64,000 bases of DNA, taken from an uncultured Flavobacteriales bacterium. Lineage in GTDB: Bacteria > Bacteroidota > Bacteroidia > Flavobacteriales > Schleiferiaceae. The position numbers were made by a program, and so were the translations under genes. This document shows, piece after piece, positions 1-9,235 of this stretch. Location: positions 1,459,734 to 1,523,733 of the forward strand of contig CAJXKC010000001.1 of the NCBI GenBank assembly GCA_913055685.1, written 5' to 3'. A model generated the notes under the pieces. The model searched no databases and was not told the DNA's origin. It was given only the letters and a program-made list of their open reading frames with translations. Numbering within the stretch: position 1 is the first letter of the stretch; each line of letters starts with the position of its first letter.

Positions 1-1712
1 TCTGTTTTAGGGTCGGGGGTGAAGTTGAGCACACAAACCAATTCCTCTTTTTCCGACTTTCGGATAAAGCTCAGCACGGAGTTATCGCTGTCATTATGCT
101 CAATCCATTCGAAGCCTTGCTCACTATAATTTAGTTCATGTAAACTGGCTTCATTGCGGTAGAGCTTGTTTAAGCTTTGCAGGCATTTGAATACCCCATT
201 GTGACTCTCGTACTGCTTTTCGTCCCACACCAAACTTCCCGAAAAGTCCCATTCTGCTCTTTGAGCAAATTCGCCGCCCATAAAAATGAGCTTAGCGCCT
301 GGGTGTAAATACATCCAACTATAAAGAAGACGCAGGTTGGCAAACATTTGCCAGTCATCTCCCGGCATTTTCTCCAAAAGCGACTTCTTGCCGTAAACCA
401 CCTCATCATGGGATAACGGTAACATGTAGTTTTCGCTAAAACCATAGGCCAAGCTAAAAGTGATCTCATTTTGATGATACTTACGGTAAATAGTATCGCG
501 TTCGAAATAGCTGAGATTATCGTTCATCCAGCCCATCATCCATTTCAGGCCAAAGCCTAAGCCGCCTTCAAAAGTGGGTTTGCTAACCCCGGTAAAGTTG
601 GTCGATTCTTCGGCTATTGTCTGTACATCGGGATAATGCGCGTAAACCGCTTCATTAAATTCCTTTAGGAACTGAATGGCCTCTAAGTTTTCATTGCCGC
701 CAAATTCGTTCGGTTCCCATTCGCCGTAATTTCTAGAATAATCGAGATAGAGCATGGAAGCTACCGCATCTACACGTAAACCATCGACATGAAATTCATC
801 CAGCCAATAAAGGGCATTAGAGATTAAAAAGGATTTTACTTCCGGCCGACCGTAATTAAAGACCAGACTCTTCCAATCGGGATGGTAGCCTTTGCGGCGA
901 TCGGGATGCTCGTATACCGCACTACCGTCAAAATTTCCTAGACCGTGTTCGTCGCTCGGGAAGTGGGAAGGGACCCAATCCAGAATCACCCCAATGCCTT
1001 CTTTGTGAAAGGCCTCAATCAAATACTTTAATCCATCGGGATTACCAAATCGTGAACTGGCCGCATAATAGCCGGTAATCTGATAGCCCCAACTTGGTTC
1101 GTAAGGATATTCCATGATGGGCATAAACTCCACATGGCTAAAGCCGGCTTCTTTTACATAAGGGACCAAAGTGTCGGCTAATTCCCAATAGCCTTGCGGG
1201 TCGCCATTTTCTTTGCGTTGCCAAGAAGCTAAATGCACTTCGTAAACACTCATCGGTGCCTCTAAAGAATTCTTTGCTCCGCGCTCTTTTAACCAGGTAT
1301 CATCGCTCCAAAGGTGACCAGAAGCGCTAACCACCGATGCCGTTTTGGGCGGATGCTCGGCTGCTCGCGCATAAGGATCAGCCTTTTCAAAATCGTGATC
1401 GTAGTCAGGATTAAGGATGCGATATTTGTACAGGTGACCCGGACCAATATTGGGAATAAATCCCTCCCAAATACCAGAAGAATCCCAGCGCACATTCAAA
1501 ACATGATCGAAGCCATTCCAGCCATTAAAGTCACCAATAACCTCAACTCTACTCGCAGCCGGAGCATAAACTGCAAAATAGGTTCCCTTAACACCATCTA
1601 AAGTAATGGGGTGGGAGCCAAAGTGCTTGTAGAGTCGGTAATGACGGCCCTCCTTAAAAAGATTAATGTCTTCTTCACTAAATAAAGAATGCGCTAGAAC
1701 TTGGTTGGCCAT
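1..1712 (-). CDS. glgB: 1,4-alpha-glucan branching enzyme GlgB, 3' end cut by window edge
   Basis: Cytosolic GH13 enzyme that makes alpha-1,6 branches in glycogen. Reading the complement from 1712 gives an uninterrupted frame of about 570 residues to the window edge, so only the extreme C-terminus is missing. Visible parts: N-terminal CBM48 module (VIGDFNGWNGF near residue 60), then the GH13 barrel with DGLRVDAV (nucleophile Asp, near 314), IAEEST (general acid Glu, near 369) and LSHDEVVYGK (near 435), a signature of branching enzymes. The N-terminus is short, without the extra module of E. coli GlgB. The start is the only in-frame ATG after an upstream stop; a TAnnTTTG box lies 27 bases upstream. 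It is monocistronic as far as can be seen. Confidence is high from the catalytic regions. Confidence 0.95.
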   Translation of the reverse strand, partial: MANQVLAHSLFSEEDINLFKEGRHYRLYKHFGSHPITLDGVKGTYFAVYAPAASRVEVIGDFNGWNGFDHVLNVRWDSSGIWEGFIPNIGPGHLYKYRILNPDYDHDFEKADPYARAAEHPPKTASVVSASGHLWSDDTWLKERGAKNSLEAPMSVYEVHLASWQRKENGDPQGYWELADTLVPYVKEAGFSHVEFMPIMEYPYEPSWGYQITGYYAASSRFGNPDGLKYLIEAFHKEGIGVILDWVPSHFPSDEHGLGNFDGSAVYEHPDRRKGYHPDWKSLVFNYGRPEVKSFLISNALYWLDEFHVDGLRVDAVASMLYLDYSRNYGEWEPNEFGGNENLEAIQFLKEFNEAVYAHYPDVQTIAEESTNFTGVSKPTFEGGLGFGLKWMMGWMNDNLSYFERDTIYRKYHQNEITFSLAYGFSENYMLPLSHDEVVYGKKSLLEKMPGDDWQMFANLRLLYSWMYLHPGAKLIFMGGEFAQRAEWDFSGSLVWDEKQYESHNGVFKCLQSLNKLYRNEASLHELNYSEQGFEWIEHNDSDNSVLSFIRKSEKEELVCVLNFTPDPKT

Positions 1713-1738
1713 GGCTTCATATCTGCATTAATTCGCGG

Positions 1739-1746
1739 CAAAGGTA
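1739..1746 (-). promoter_or_regulatory. -7 promoter box of glgB
   Basis: On the minus strand this reads TACCTTTG, an exact match to the Bacteroidota -7 consensus TAnnTTTG, with a short leader before the ATG at 1712. I see no clear -33 TTG. Confidence 0.5.
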
Positions 1747-1810
1747 AGCAACTAAGTGTAATAATTACACGAAGCTAGTTATTGTCATTGGTAAGGTATG
1801 AAGCAGGGGA

Positions 1811-3295
1811 TTACTGCACAAGTAGTTTTTCTTGGCCTAGGCTTTCGCCTGATGAATTGTGCAGGATCAAAGTATAGATTCCCGCTTTCAAATCAAGCTT
1901 AATCTTGTTTTGAGCAGTTTGTTCCCAGACTTTTTGGCCTTGGAGATTATAGATGGAAATGCTTGATCCTTGGCTGTAGCCAGATAGATTTAAAATACCA
2001 CTGACAGGATTGGGATAGATTTTTAGACCTTGATGATACTCTCCTAAGCTAATACCTGAGCAGCCGCTAACCCTTACAAATATATCTTGCATGGGCAAGT
2101 TATAACCACAGCGTCCTTGAATGTATTTGCCTGAAAAATTAAGCCTTGGCTCAATTTTATAAAGCCCATTGGTATCAATTGCCTCTAAAAATTCAAGCTC
2201 AATTCGTGAAGAATCCAAAAGGCGTGCCTTTAAAACGGGATTAGTGGATCCATCAGGTTTGTAAAAGGCAAATTGCTGGCCAGTACTATCTACCGATTGC
2301 CTATTAAAACCCGCCGGCGAATAAAGGACTAGTTTTTTCTTTCCGCAGATTTGGTTGACGCTGCTGCTTAGGCTGTCTAAAACCAATGCTTGGTAATTTG
2401 TGGAATCTATGCTGTTGGTCACTCTTACATTAAAGTCTGCGATATACCAGCCATCAATCGTAAAAGTTTGAATAATCTTGGTGGGACTAACATGGGTCTG
2501 TTTTAAGCCCACATTATAGTCTCCCACATTTTGGGCTCGTACCGAAAGTATGGGATTAGCGGTAGAATTGACAGAAACGGGACTATTTACGCCAAATGGG
2601 TTCTGGGCGTTAAATCCGGGTGAGTAATTGTATATACTCGCATTAATAGCATCGGTGCCACTGTAAATGGAGCTTAAGCTTGAAACGGTACTATCAGGAT
2701 CCTTCTCAATAAAACCAATGGTACTCAGCGTATCTTCAGGAATAACTGCGCTAAATAATGAGAAGTCGGGAGGTATAAGGCTAAAGGGTTCGGTGAAAGT
2801 CTTTAAATGGCATACTAGAAGTAAGTTGGGCGAAGTACTGCCATTGGTAGCTACATCTCGACAGCAGACAAATTCAATGCTAAAATTATAAACCCTATTG
2901 GAGTCGAGGGTAATCGTGTCTGACACAAACAACTGGTAGCCTCGATCAAACAAGCCATTGGTCCTACCGCAAAACTCAGGATCTTCTATTATCCAAGATC
3001 TGCTTAAGCTTGGATGTTGTTTTCCCGCTGGAGGCATTTGATAATCAAGAGTGATGGTATCAACGATTGGAGCACTTTGATGCTGTACATACATACTTAG
3101 CTCATTTTGGGTGATAGAGATACCACCACTTTCAATTACGATTGCTTTAAAGACATATTTGTAATCATGTTTACTTACTCCTACATGTTCATACCACAAC
3201 ATGCCATTACTAAAGTGGGAGGCTTTCAATTCGGGATGGCTAAAAATGCCAAAAAGAAGAACTAGGAATAATTGAAAATAGCGTAGCATTTGCAT
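1811..3295 (-). CDS. T9SS-secreted surface protein, CC-motif family
   Basis: Secreted protein of 494 residues. Signal peptide at 1-25 (ending HPELKA) followed by SHFSNGMLWYEHVG, which resembles the SHLxGGEIxWE start of the two 613-residue proteins at 52252 and 54103. A conserved double-Cys motif (EFVCCRDVA) lies in the middle, again as in those two proteins. The last ~75 residues are a T9SS type A sorting domain (LKIYPNPVSG, SIYNLQGQKV, GIYTLILHN, ending EKLLVQ), so the protein should cross the outer membrane and be attached to or released from the surface. Substrate and role are unknown; adhesion is a guess. The sorting domain carries one copy of the dispersed SGES-coding 15-mer. Confidence 0.85.
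   Translation of the reverse strand: MQMLRYFQLFLVLLFGIFSHPELKASHFSNGMLWYEHVGVSKHDYKYVFKAIVIESGGISITQNELSMYVQHQSAPIVDTITLDYQMPPAGKQHPSLSRSWIIEDPEFCGRTNGLFDRGYQLFVSDTITLDSNRVYNFSIEFVCCRDVATNGSTSPNLLLVCHLKTFTEPFSLIPPDFSLFSAVIPEDTLSTIGFIEKDPDSTVSSLSSIYSGTDAINASIYNYSPGFNAQNPFGVNSPVSVNSTANPILSVRAQNVGDYNVGLKQTHVSPTKIIQTFTIDGWYIADFNVRVTNSIDSTNYQALVLDSLSSSVNQICGKKKLVLYSPAGFNRQSVDSTGQQFAFYKPDGSTNPVLKARLLDSSRIELEFLEAIDTNGLYKIEPRLNFSGKYIQGRCGYNLPMQDIFVRVSGCSGISLGEYHQGLKIYPNPVSGILNLSGYSQGSSISIYNLQGQKVWEQTAQNKIKLDLKAGIYTLILHNSSGESLGQEKLLVQ
1840..1854 (-). repeat. Dispersed 15-bp SGES-coding element, copy 1
   Basis: The minus strand reads CATCAGGCGAAAGCC. It is identical to copies at 18170 and 43834 and encodes S-G-E-S in the T9SS protein (NSSGESLG). 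The core AGGC-GAAA-GCCT can fold as a GNRA-type hairpin. Confidence 0.6.
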
Positions 3296-3496
3296 TGGTT
3301 TTGCACGAAACTAGGTAGTTAATTGAATAGCTACAAGTTAGGCTGAGTCTCCCCCAATGCTTGATTATTTTACGACGCCGACTTATTAATTTTTCCTTAA
3401 CTCATTTTATCCATTCTTATTAACAATGCCCTCCGAAGCCAAGGCAATCCCTTATTTTTAAATTCTCTTTTTTAGAACCCCAAAAAGACCGGCGAT

Positions 3497-6400
3497 TTGT
3501 TTTTAATCTTTGATACTGAGACTACTGGCTTACCCATTCGGGACGATGCACCCCTAAGCGATTTTGAGAACTGGCCCCGCGCGGTCCAGATTGCCTGGCA
3601 ATTGCATGATGATGAAGGGAAGCTTATAGAGGCCAAAGATTTTGTGATCAAGCCCGATGGTTTTGACATTCCCTACAATGCCGCGAAAGTGCATGGTATC
3701 ACTACCGCGGTGGCAGAGGAATATGGGGTGCCATTGGAGGAGGCGATGGCTGAATTCAGTGCGGCGGTCAAAAAATCCAAGTTCTTAGTTGGGCATAACC
3801 TTCAGTTCGATAACAATATCCTGGGTTGTGAATACTTACGCCTAGAGCAAGAAAACATTCTCGAGGGGCGCCCCGTCCTAGATACCGGCGAAGAAACCCG
3901 TGAGTATTGTCAGCTCCCCGGTGGTAGGGGAGGCGGCTTTAAAATGCCCCGACTAGAAGAACTCCACGAAAAATTATTCGGTCACAAATTTGCCGAAGCC
4001 CATAATGCTGCGGCAGACGTGGAAGCGACTACCCGTTGTTTCTTCGAAGCGGTGCGCATCAATATTTTTACCAATGCCCGCTTAGAGTGGACCGAAACGG
4101 AGCGAGAGGCATTCAATAAGGCCAATCCTAGCACGGTGCAGCCCATTGGACTTAAAGTGCAAAGCTTTAAGAAGCTGGCCGAAGCTCTGGCTAAAAAACA
4201 AGCTTCCGCTGATGGCGCATCAGGCGCAAGCCAGAGTGAGTTGGATGCGGACTTAAAATTCACTCACCTTCACGTCCATACCCAATATTCCATCCTGCAA
4301 GCCACTTGCGATGTAGATAGCTTAATTGCCAAGGCCAAGGAAGATGGTATGCCCGCGGTGGCCATGACCGATATCGCGAACCTATATGGCGCTTTCAAAT
4401 TTACTTCCGCAGCCTTAGCGGCGGATATTAAACCGATTCTAGGGGTAGAGTTTTACCTCTCGCGCGATCATCAAGATAAAACCGTAAAAGACAATGGTTA
4501 CCAAATTGTGGCCATTGCCAAGAATAAGGCTGGTTATCACAATCTGGCCAAACTAAGCTCCCTAGCCTTTACGCAAGGTTACTATTATGTACCGCGTATC
4601 GATAAGGATTTGCTTTTAGAGTATAAGGAAAACCTCATTGTTACCACCGGTAGTTTAGGCGGTGAAGTACCCCGACTAATTCTTAACGTGGGGGAGAAGC
4701 AGGCCGAAGAGGCTTTCCTTTGGTATAAGGAAAACTTTGGTGAAGACTTTTATGTAGAGTTGGTAGACCATGGTTTGGAAGAAAACCGGGTGGTCAATGA
4801 AACCTTGGTGCGCTTTGCCCGTAAGCATGGAGTTAAATTCTTTGCCTCCAACGATGTTTATTATTTGGGGCAGGACGATGCCAATGCCCACGATATTCTC
4901 CTCTGCGTAAAAGAAGGCGAATATCAAAGCACGCCGATTGGTAGGGGCAGGGGGTACCGTTATGGTTTCCCAAACGATCAGTTCTATTTTAAGAGCGATG
5001 CAGAGATGAAGCAGTTGTTTGCGGATCTCCCCGAAGCCATTGCTACTACTCAGGAGATTGTCGATAAGGTAGAGGCCTATGATTTGGCCCGTGATGTATT
5101 GCTACCCGCTTTTGATATCCCCGAAGAATTCCGCGACCCCGCCGATGAAGAAGATGGAGGCAAGCGTGGTGAAAACAATTACCTCAAGCACCTGACCTAC
5201 GAAGGGGCGAAGAAGCGCTACGGTGAAATTACCGAAGACATCAAGCAGCGCTTGGATTTCGAATTGGAGACTATTGCTAATACCGGTTATCCGGGTTATT
5301 TCTTAATTGTACAAGACTTTACTTCTCAGGCTCGTAAGATGGGGGTGAGTGTAGGTCCGGGTCGGGGCTCTGCCGCTGGGTCGGCGGTGGCCTATTGCAT
5401 TGGGATTACCAATGTAGACCCGATTAAATATGATCTCCTGTTTGAGAGATTCTTAAATCCTGATCGAGTTTCCCTACCCGATATTGATATTGATTTCGAC
5501 GATGAAGGCCGCGGTAAAATCATCGATTGGGTAGTAAATAAATACGGTCAAAGTCAGGTTGCCCAGATTATCACCTACGGAACCATGGCAGGGAAATCGG
5601 CTATTCGCGATGCGGGTCGAGTACTGCAATTACCACTTTCGGAAACCGATCGCGTAGCCAAATTGGTACCGGATACCAAGCTAAACAAGCTCTTTAAATG
5701 GAGCGATAAGGAGATGGCAGCTAACCTCAATGGAGACTTATTGCCTTTGGGAAAGCAGTTACGCGAATTAGCTACACAAGACAGCCTCGAAGCCCAGGTG
5801 GTAAATCAGGCCCGCATTTTAGAAGGCTCGGTGCGAAACACGGGTATTCACGCTTGTGGGGTCATCATTACACCCGATGATATCACCAAGTTTGTGCCGG
5901 TATCGGTAGCTAAGGACTCTGACCTATATGTTACGCAATTCGACAACTCGGTAGTAGAAAGTGCGGGGATGTTGAAGATGGACTTCCTGGGTTTAAAAAC
6001 CCTCAGTATCATCAAGGATGCCATCAAGATTGTAAAAGATCGCCACGGAGTCGAGATCGACCCCGATGAAATTCCCCTCGACGATCCTAAAACATTTGAG
6101 CTTTACCAAAGAGGTGAAACCAATGGTACCTTCCAGTTCGAGAGTCCGGGTATGCAAAAGCACCTCAAGGCTTTAAAGCCGGATAAGTTTGCCGACCTCA
6201 TTGCGATGAACGCCTTGTATCGTCCGGGTCCTTTGGAATACATTCCCAATTTCATCGCACGGAAGCATGGTCAAGAGGAAATCAGCTATGACCTCCCCGA
6301 TATGGAGGAGTACCTAGCGGAAACCTATGGAATTACCGTGTATCAGGAGCAGGTGATGTTGCTTTCGCAGAAGTTAGCGGGCTTTACCAAAGGTGAGGCC

Positions 6401-7813
6401 GATGTTCTGCGGAAGGCCATGGGTAAGAAAAAGCGTGATGTGCTGGATAAGATGAAACCCCAGTTCATCGATCAGGGTAAAGAACGCGGTCACGACGAAG
6501 AGAAACTTAATAAGATTTGGAAGGACTGGGAAGCTTTTGCGGCCTATGCTTTTAACAAATCGCACTCCACTTGTTATTCGGTGGTCGCTTTCCATACCGG
6601 ATATTTGAAAGCCAATTACCCGGCCGAATACATGGCTTCGGTGCTTACCCATAACATGAGTGACATCAAGAAGGTGACCTTCTTCATGGAAGAGTGTAAA
6701 CGTATGGGTATCCCAGTGCTGGGTCCGGATGTAAATGAATCCCAATTTAAATTTACCGTAAACGACAAAGGTGAGATTCGCTTCGGCCTTGGCGGAATGA
6801 AAGGGGTAGGTGAAGCCGCGGTAATGGCCATTGTTAATGAACGCTTGGAAGAAGGTGCTTTTAAAAACTTCTTCGACCTATTACGCCGCATCGACCTTAG
6901 GGCGGTAAACAAGAAAACTTTGGAAAACCTCGCTTTGGGCGGGGCCTTCGATAATTTCGAGAACTGCCATCGCGCTACCTTCTTCCATGAAGGGCAAGAT
7001 GGTCGCACTTTCCTCGAACGCGCAATAAAATATGCCCAAGGGGTAAAAGCCCAAGAAGAAAGTTCTCAGGTGAGTCTCTTCGGCGAAAGCGAGGAGGTAG
7101 ACATGCCCGAACCCGAAATACCGGCTGTACCTACTTGGCCACGTATGTTCCTCTTGGGGAAAGAAAAAGAGGTAAACGGACTTTATTTGAGCTCCCATCC
7201 GCTCGACGATTTCAAATATGAGATTGAGCATGTGGTAACCAATAGTCTTTCAGAATTCCAAGAAATTGAAAGGATGAACGACTTTACAGTGGCGGGAATT
7301 ATTACCGATGCCTTGCATTTAACCGCACGTAGTGGTAAGCCTTTCGGCCGATTTAGCATTGAGGACTACAGTGGAAAACATGAGTTCTCGCTCTTTGGCG
7401 ATGAATACTTGAAGTTTAAGTCCTTCCTAGAAACCAATCTTATGGTGCTTATTCGGGGCAAAATTTCGCGTTACACCCCGAGATGGGAGGGCGCAACCGA
7501 GCGTATCGAGGCTAAGATTATTCAGATAAGTCTTATCCAAGATGTTTTGGAAAAGCACGGTCGCGGCATCGAATTGCAGATTCCGGTGCAAGCGGTTAAT
7601 CCCGAAAATATAGAAAGTATCAATAAACTTATCAGTGATTATCAAGGAGACAAGTCGCTGGAAGTCTTGATTTACGACCTTGAAAATCCGAAGATAAACG
7701 TGCGTATGCCCAGGCGTAGCAAGCGAGGCATTGCATTACATAAACAAAGTTTAGATGCCTTTAAAGCTTTAAACTTTGCTAAGATGAAGCTCAAGGCAGA
7801 TGCCAAGGGCTAG
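3497..7813 (+). CDS. dnaE: DNA polymerase III alpha subunit with fused 3'-5' exonuclease
   Basis: Replicative DNA polymerase, 1438 residues. Residues 1-190 are a DEDD exonuclease of the DnaQ type: FDTETTG (D6, E8), GHNLQFDNN near 100, and HNAAADVEAT (the His/Asp of ExoIII-epsilon). An Ala/Ser-rich linker (about 230-250) leads to a PHP domain from residue 255 (THLHVHTQYS), whose second motif reads TDIANLYG where TDHGN is usual, so one metal ligand seems lost. The polymerase core has PDIDIDFDD near 660 (catalytic Asps). Helix-hairpin-helix and OB regions follow (FTVAGIITDAL near 1263). Proofreading in cis would replace a separate epsilon subunit. The frame has no ATG or GTG between the upstream stop at 3473 and FDTETTG, so the start is TTG at 3497. 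trxA follows 49 bases downstream. Confidence 0.95.
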   Translation: MFLIFDTETTGLPIRDDAPLSDFENWPRAVQIAWQLHDDEGKLIEAKDFVIKPDGFDIPYNAAKVHGITTAVAEEYGVPLEEAMAEFSAAVKKSKFLVGHNLQFDNNILGCEYLRLEQENILEGRPVLDTGEETREYCQLPGGRGGGFKMPRLEELHEKLFGHKFAEAHNAAADVEATTRCFFEAVRINIFTNARLEWTETEREAFNKANPSTVQPIGLKVQSFKKLAEALAKKQASADGASGASQSELDADLKFTHLHVHTQYSILQATCDVDSLIAKAKEDGMPAVAMTDIANLYGAFKFTSAALAADIKPILGVEFYLSRDHQDKTVKDNGYQIVAIAKNKAGYHNLAKLSSLAFTQGYYYVPRIDKDLLLEYKENLIVTTGSLGGEVPRLILNVGEKQAEEAFLWYKENFGEDFYVELVDHGLEENRVVNETLVRFARKHGVKFFASNDVYYLGQDDANAHDILLCVKEGEYQSTPIGRGRGYRYGFPNDQFYFKSDAEMKQLFADLPEAIATTQEIVDKVEAYDLARDVLLPAFDIPEEFRDPADEEDGGKRGENNYLKHLTYEGAKKRYGEITEDIKQRLDFELETIANTGYPGYFLIVQDFTSQARKMGVSVGPGRGSAAGSAVAYCIGITNVDPIKYDLLFERFLNPDRVSLPDIDIDFDDEGRGKIIDWVVNKYGQSQVAQIITYGTMAGKSAIRDAGRVLQLPLSETDRVAKLVPDTKLNKLFKWSDKEMAANLNGDLLPLGKQLRELATQDSLEAQVVNQARILEGSVRNTGIHACGVIITPDDITKFVPVSVAKDSDLYVTQFDNSVVESAGMLKMDFLGLKTLSIIKDAIKIVKDRHGVEIDPDEIPLDDPKTFELYQRGETNGTFQFESPGMQKHLKALKPDKFADLIAMNALYRPGPLEYIPNFIARKHGQEEISYDLPDMEEYLAETYGITVYQEQVMLLSQKLAGFTKGEADVLRKAMGKKKRDVLDKMKPQFIDQGKERGHDEEKLNKIWKDWEAFAAYAFNKSHSTCYSVVAFHTGYLKANYPAEYMASVLTHNMSDIKKVTFFMEECKRMGIPVLGPDVNESQFKFTVNDKGEIRFGLGGMKGVGEAAVMAIVNERLEEGAFKNFFDLLRRIDLRAVNKKTLENLALGGAFDNFENCHRATFFHEGQDGRTFLERAIKYAQGVKAQEESSQVSLFGESEEVDMPEPEIPAVPTWPRMFLLGKEKEVNGLYLSSHPLDDFKYEIEHVVTNSLSEFQEIERMNDFTVAGIITDALHLTARSGKPFGRFSIEDYSGKHEFSLFGDEYLKFKSFLETNLMVLIRGKISRYTPRWEGATERIEAKIIQISLIQDVLEKHGRGIELQIPVQAVNPENIESINKLISDYQGDKSLEVLIYDLENPKINVRMPRRSKRGIALHKQSLDAFKALNFAKMKLKADAKG
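4218..4232 (+). repeat. Near-copy of the dispersed 15-bp element
   Basis: CATCAGGCGCAAGCC differs by one base from the 15-mer found at 1840, 18170 and 43834. It is read in the same phase (S-G-A-S) and lies in the low-complexity linker between the exonuclease and PHP domains of dnaE. Confidence 0.4.
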
Positions 7814-7833
7814 TAAGAACCACGGAAATAGAT

Positions 7834-7841
7834 TAAATTTG
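7834..7841 (+). promoter_or_regulatory. -7 promoter box of trxA
   Basis: TAAATTTG matches TAnnTTTG exactly, 21 bases before the trxA ATG and 20 bases after the dnaE stop. The thioredoxin gene therefore probably has its own promoter. Confidence 0.55.
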
Positions 7842-7862
7842 TATCCCTAAATAATTGAATAA

Positions 7863-8180
7863 ATGGCTTTAGAATTTACCACCGCTAACTTCGACGAATC
7901 CGTATTAAAATCAGACAAACCTGTATTGGTTGATTTCTGGGCAGAATGGTGCGGACCATGTCGTATGGTTGGACCAATCGTAGAAGAATTGGCCGGTGAA
8001 TACGATGGAAAGGCAGTAGTAGGTAAAGTGAATGTAGATGAGCACGGTGAAATCGCTCAGCAATTCGGTATTCGCAATATCCCCACTCTGTTGGTATTCA
8101 AAAACGGCGAAGTAGTAGACAAGCAAGTTGGTGTTGCGCCAAAGACGGCTTTAGCTGCGAAATTAGACGCTCAGCTCTAA
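7863..8180 (+). CDS. trxA: Thioredoxin
   Basis: Cytosolic 105-residue thioredoxin of normal length. The redox site is WCGPC (C30, C33) after VLVDFWAE, and the cis-Pro is in IPTLLVF. It reduces protein disulfides, with thioredoxin reductase as expected partner (not in this window). There is no signal peptide. It has its own -7 box and is followed directly by a strong hairpin terminator, so it is a single-gene unit. Confidence 0.97.
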   Translation: MALEFTTANFDESVLKSDKPVLVDFWAEWCGPCRMVGPIVEELAGEYDGKAVVGKVNVDEHGEIAQQFGIRNIPTLLVFKNGEVVDKQVGVAPKTALAAKLDAQL

Positions 8181-8202
8181 GCAGAGTGCTTAAGAAATTA
8201 AG

Positions 8203-8240
8203 AATCCCGGTATCGTTTGCGATATCGGGATTTTTTTTTT
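8203..8240 (+). terminator. Rho-independent terminator after trxA
   Basis: A 13-bp stem (AATCCCGGTATCG pairing with CGATATCGGGATT, one G-U pair), a 4-base loop, then a run of ten T. Confidence 0.85.
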
Positions 8241-8296
8241 GTGCTATTTAAGATTGGCTTAAAGCCTGATGCACCTTTATTTTCTAATATTGTGCT

Positions 8297-9235
8297 ATGC
8301 CCGAATTAAAGAATTTAGAACCTTTTGAATACCGCGACTTTGAACACCTAGAGCTCATGGCGAAACAGGTGGTAGAAGGTTTTATTACCGGTTTGCATAA
8401 AAGTCCCTTTCATGGCTTTTCGGTAGAGTTTTCGGAGCATCGCATTTACAATCCAGGTGAGTCTACCAAGAATATCGATTGGAAGCTTTTTGCCCGCACC
8501 GACCGTTTGTATACCAAGCGTTACGAGGAGGAAACAAACTTGCGTTGTCGCATTTTAATCGACACTTCAGGTTCGATGTTTTACCCAGAGGCTAAAATGA
8601 ATACCCCGGAAGATCCCAGTAAGTTTTTGTTTAGTACCCTTGCAAGCCTTGCCTTAATGAACCTCTTAAAGCGACAGCGTGATGGGGTGGCGCTAAGCCT
8701 TTTTGGACGGGAGGACTTTCATAGTGAGGTAGGCTCTACCTACCAACACCATAAAGCTATTGCTACCAAACTTTATCAGACTCTTACTAATAAGTGGAGC
8801 AGGGGGTCAGAGAAAGTATCGCTAAGTGAGCAATTGCATTTAATGGCCGAGCAAAGCCATCGGCGTTCGCTCATTGTGATTTTTTCCGATTTCTTGGAAG
8901 TGGAAGAAAAACCCCAAGCTTTTTTGGATGCACTACAGCATTTGAAACATGCCAAGCATGAGATTATTCTCTTCTGGACTTTGGATCGCCAAACCGAGCA
9001 GGAATTTGACTTCGCTTCGGGTCCGCATCGTTTCATTGATTTAGAAAGTGGGGAGGAGTTAAAGCTCAATCCCGATGAAATAAAGGCTCTGTACCGTGAG
9101 GAGATGGCCAATTTTAGTGAGGCTCTACAAGAACATTGCCTACGCTACAAAATAGATCTAAACCTTGTAGACATTGCGGATGGCTACCAAAAGGTATTAC
9201 AGTCTTTCCTATTAAAACGCAAAAAACAATTCTGA
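8297..9235 (+). CDS. DUF58 domain protein (vWA-like)
   Basis: A 312-residue protein of the DUF58 family, which usually accompanies MoxR-type AAA+ ATPases. FHGFSVEFSEHRIYNPGE and IDWKLFARTDRLYTKRYEEE are the family signature, and ILIDTSGSMFYP resembles a MIDAS metal site (DxSxS). It has no signal peptide or membrane segment, so it is probably cytosolic. The usual MoxR ATPase and Bat genes are not next to it. Its stop codon overlaps the ATG of the alkaline phosphatase gene by one base (TGATG), suggesting translational coupling. Function is not established. Confidence 0.88.
   Translation: MPELKNLEPFEYRDFEHLELMAKQVVEGFITGLHKSPFHGFSVEFSEHRIYNPGESTKNIDWKLFARTDRLYTKRYEEETNLRCRILIDTSGSMFYPEAKMNTPEDPSKFLFSTLASLALMNLLKRQRDGVALSLFGREDFHSEVGSTYQHHKAIATKLYQTLTNKWSRGSEKVSLSEQLHLMAEQSHRRSLIVIFSDFLEVEEKPQAFLDALQHLKHAKHEIILFWTLDRQTEQEFDFASGPHRFIDLESGEELKLNPDEIKALYREEMANFSEALQEHCLRYKIDLNLVDIADGYQKVLQSFLLKRKKQF

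Noticed and set aside
1-1712. Possible glgB pseudogene because no closed frame is present
   Set aside because: The frame is uninterrupted with all catalytic motifs; it is only cut by the window edge.
6374-7231. Several open frames opposite dnaE
   Set aside because: They lie wholly inside the well-supported polymerase gene, have no family resemblance and no promoter.
9136-9234. Longer N-terminus for the alkaline phosphatase
   Set aside because: It would overlap the DUF58 gene by 99 bases and bury the signal peptide; the ATG at 9235 is better placed.
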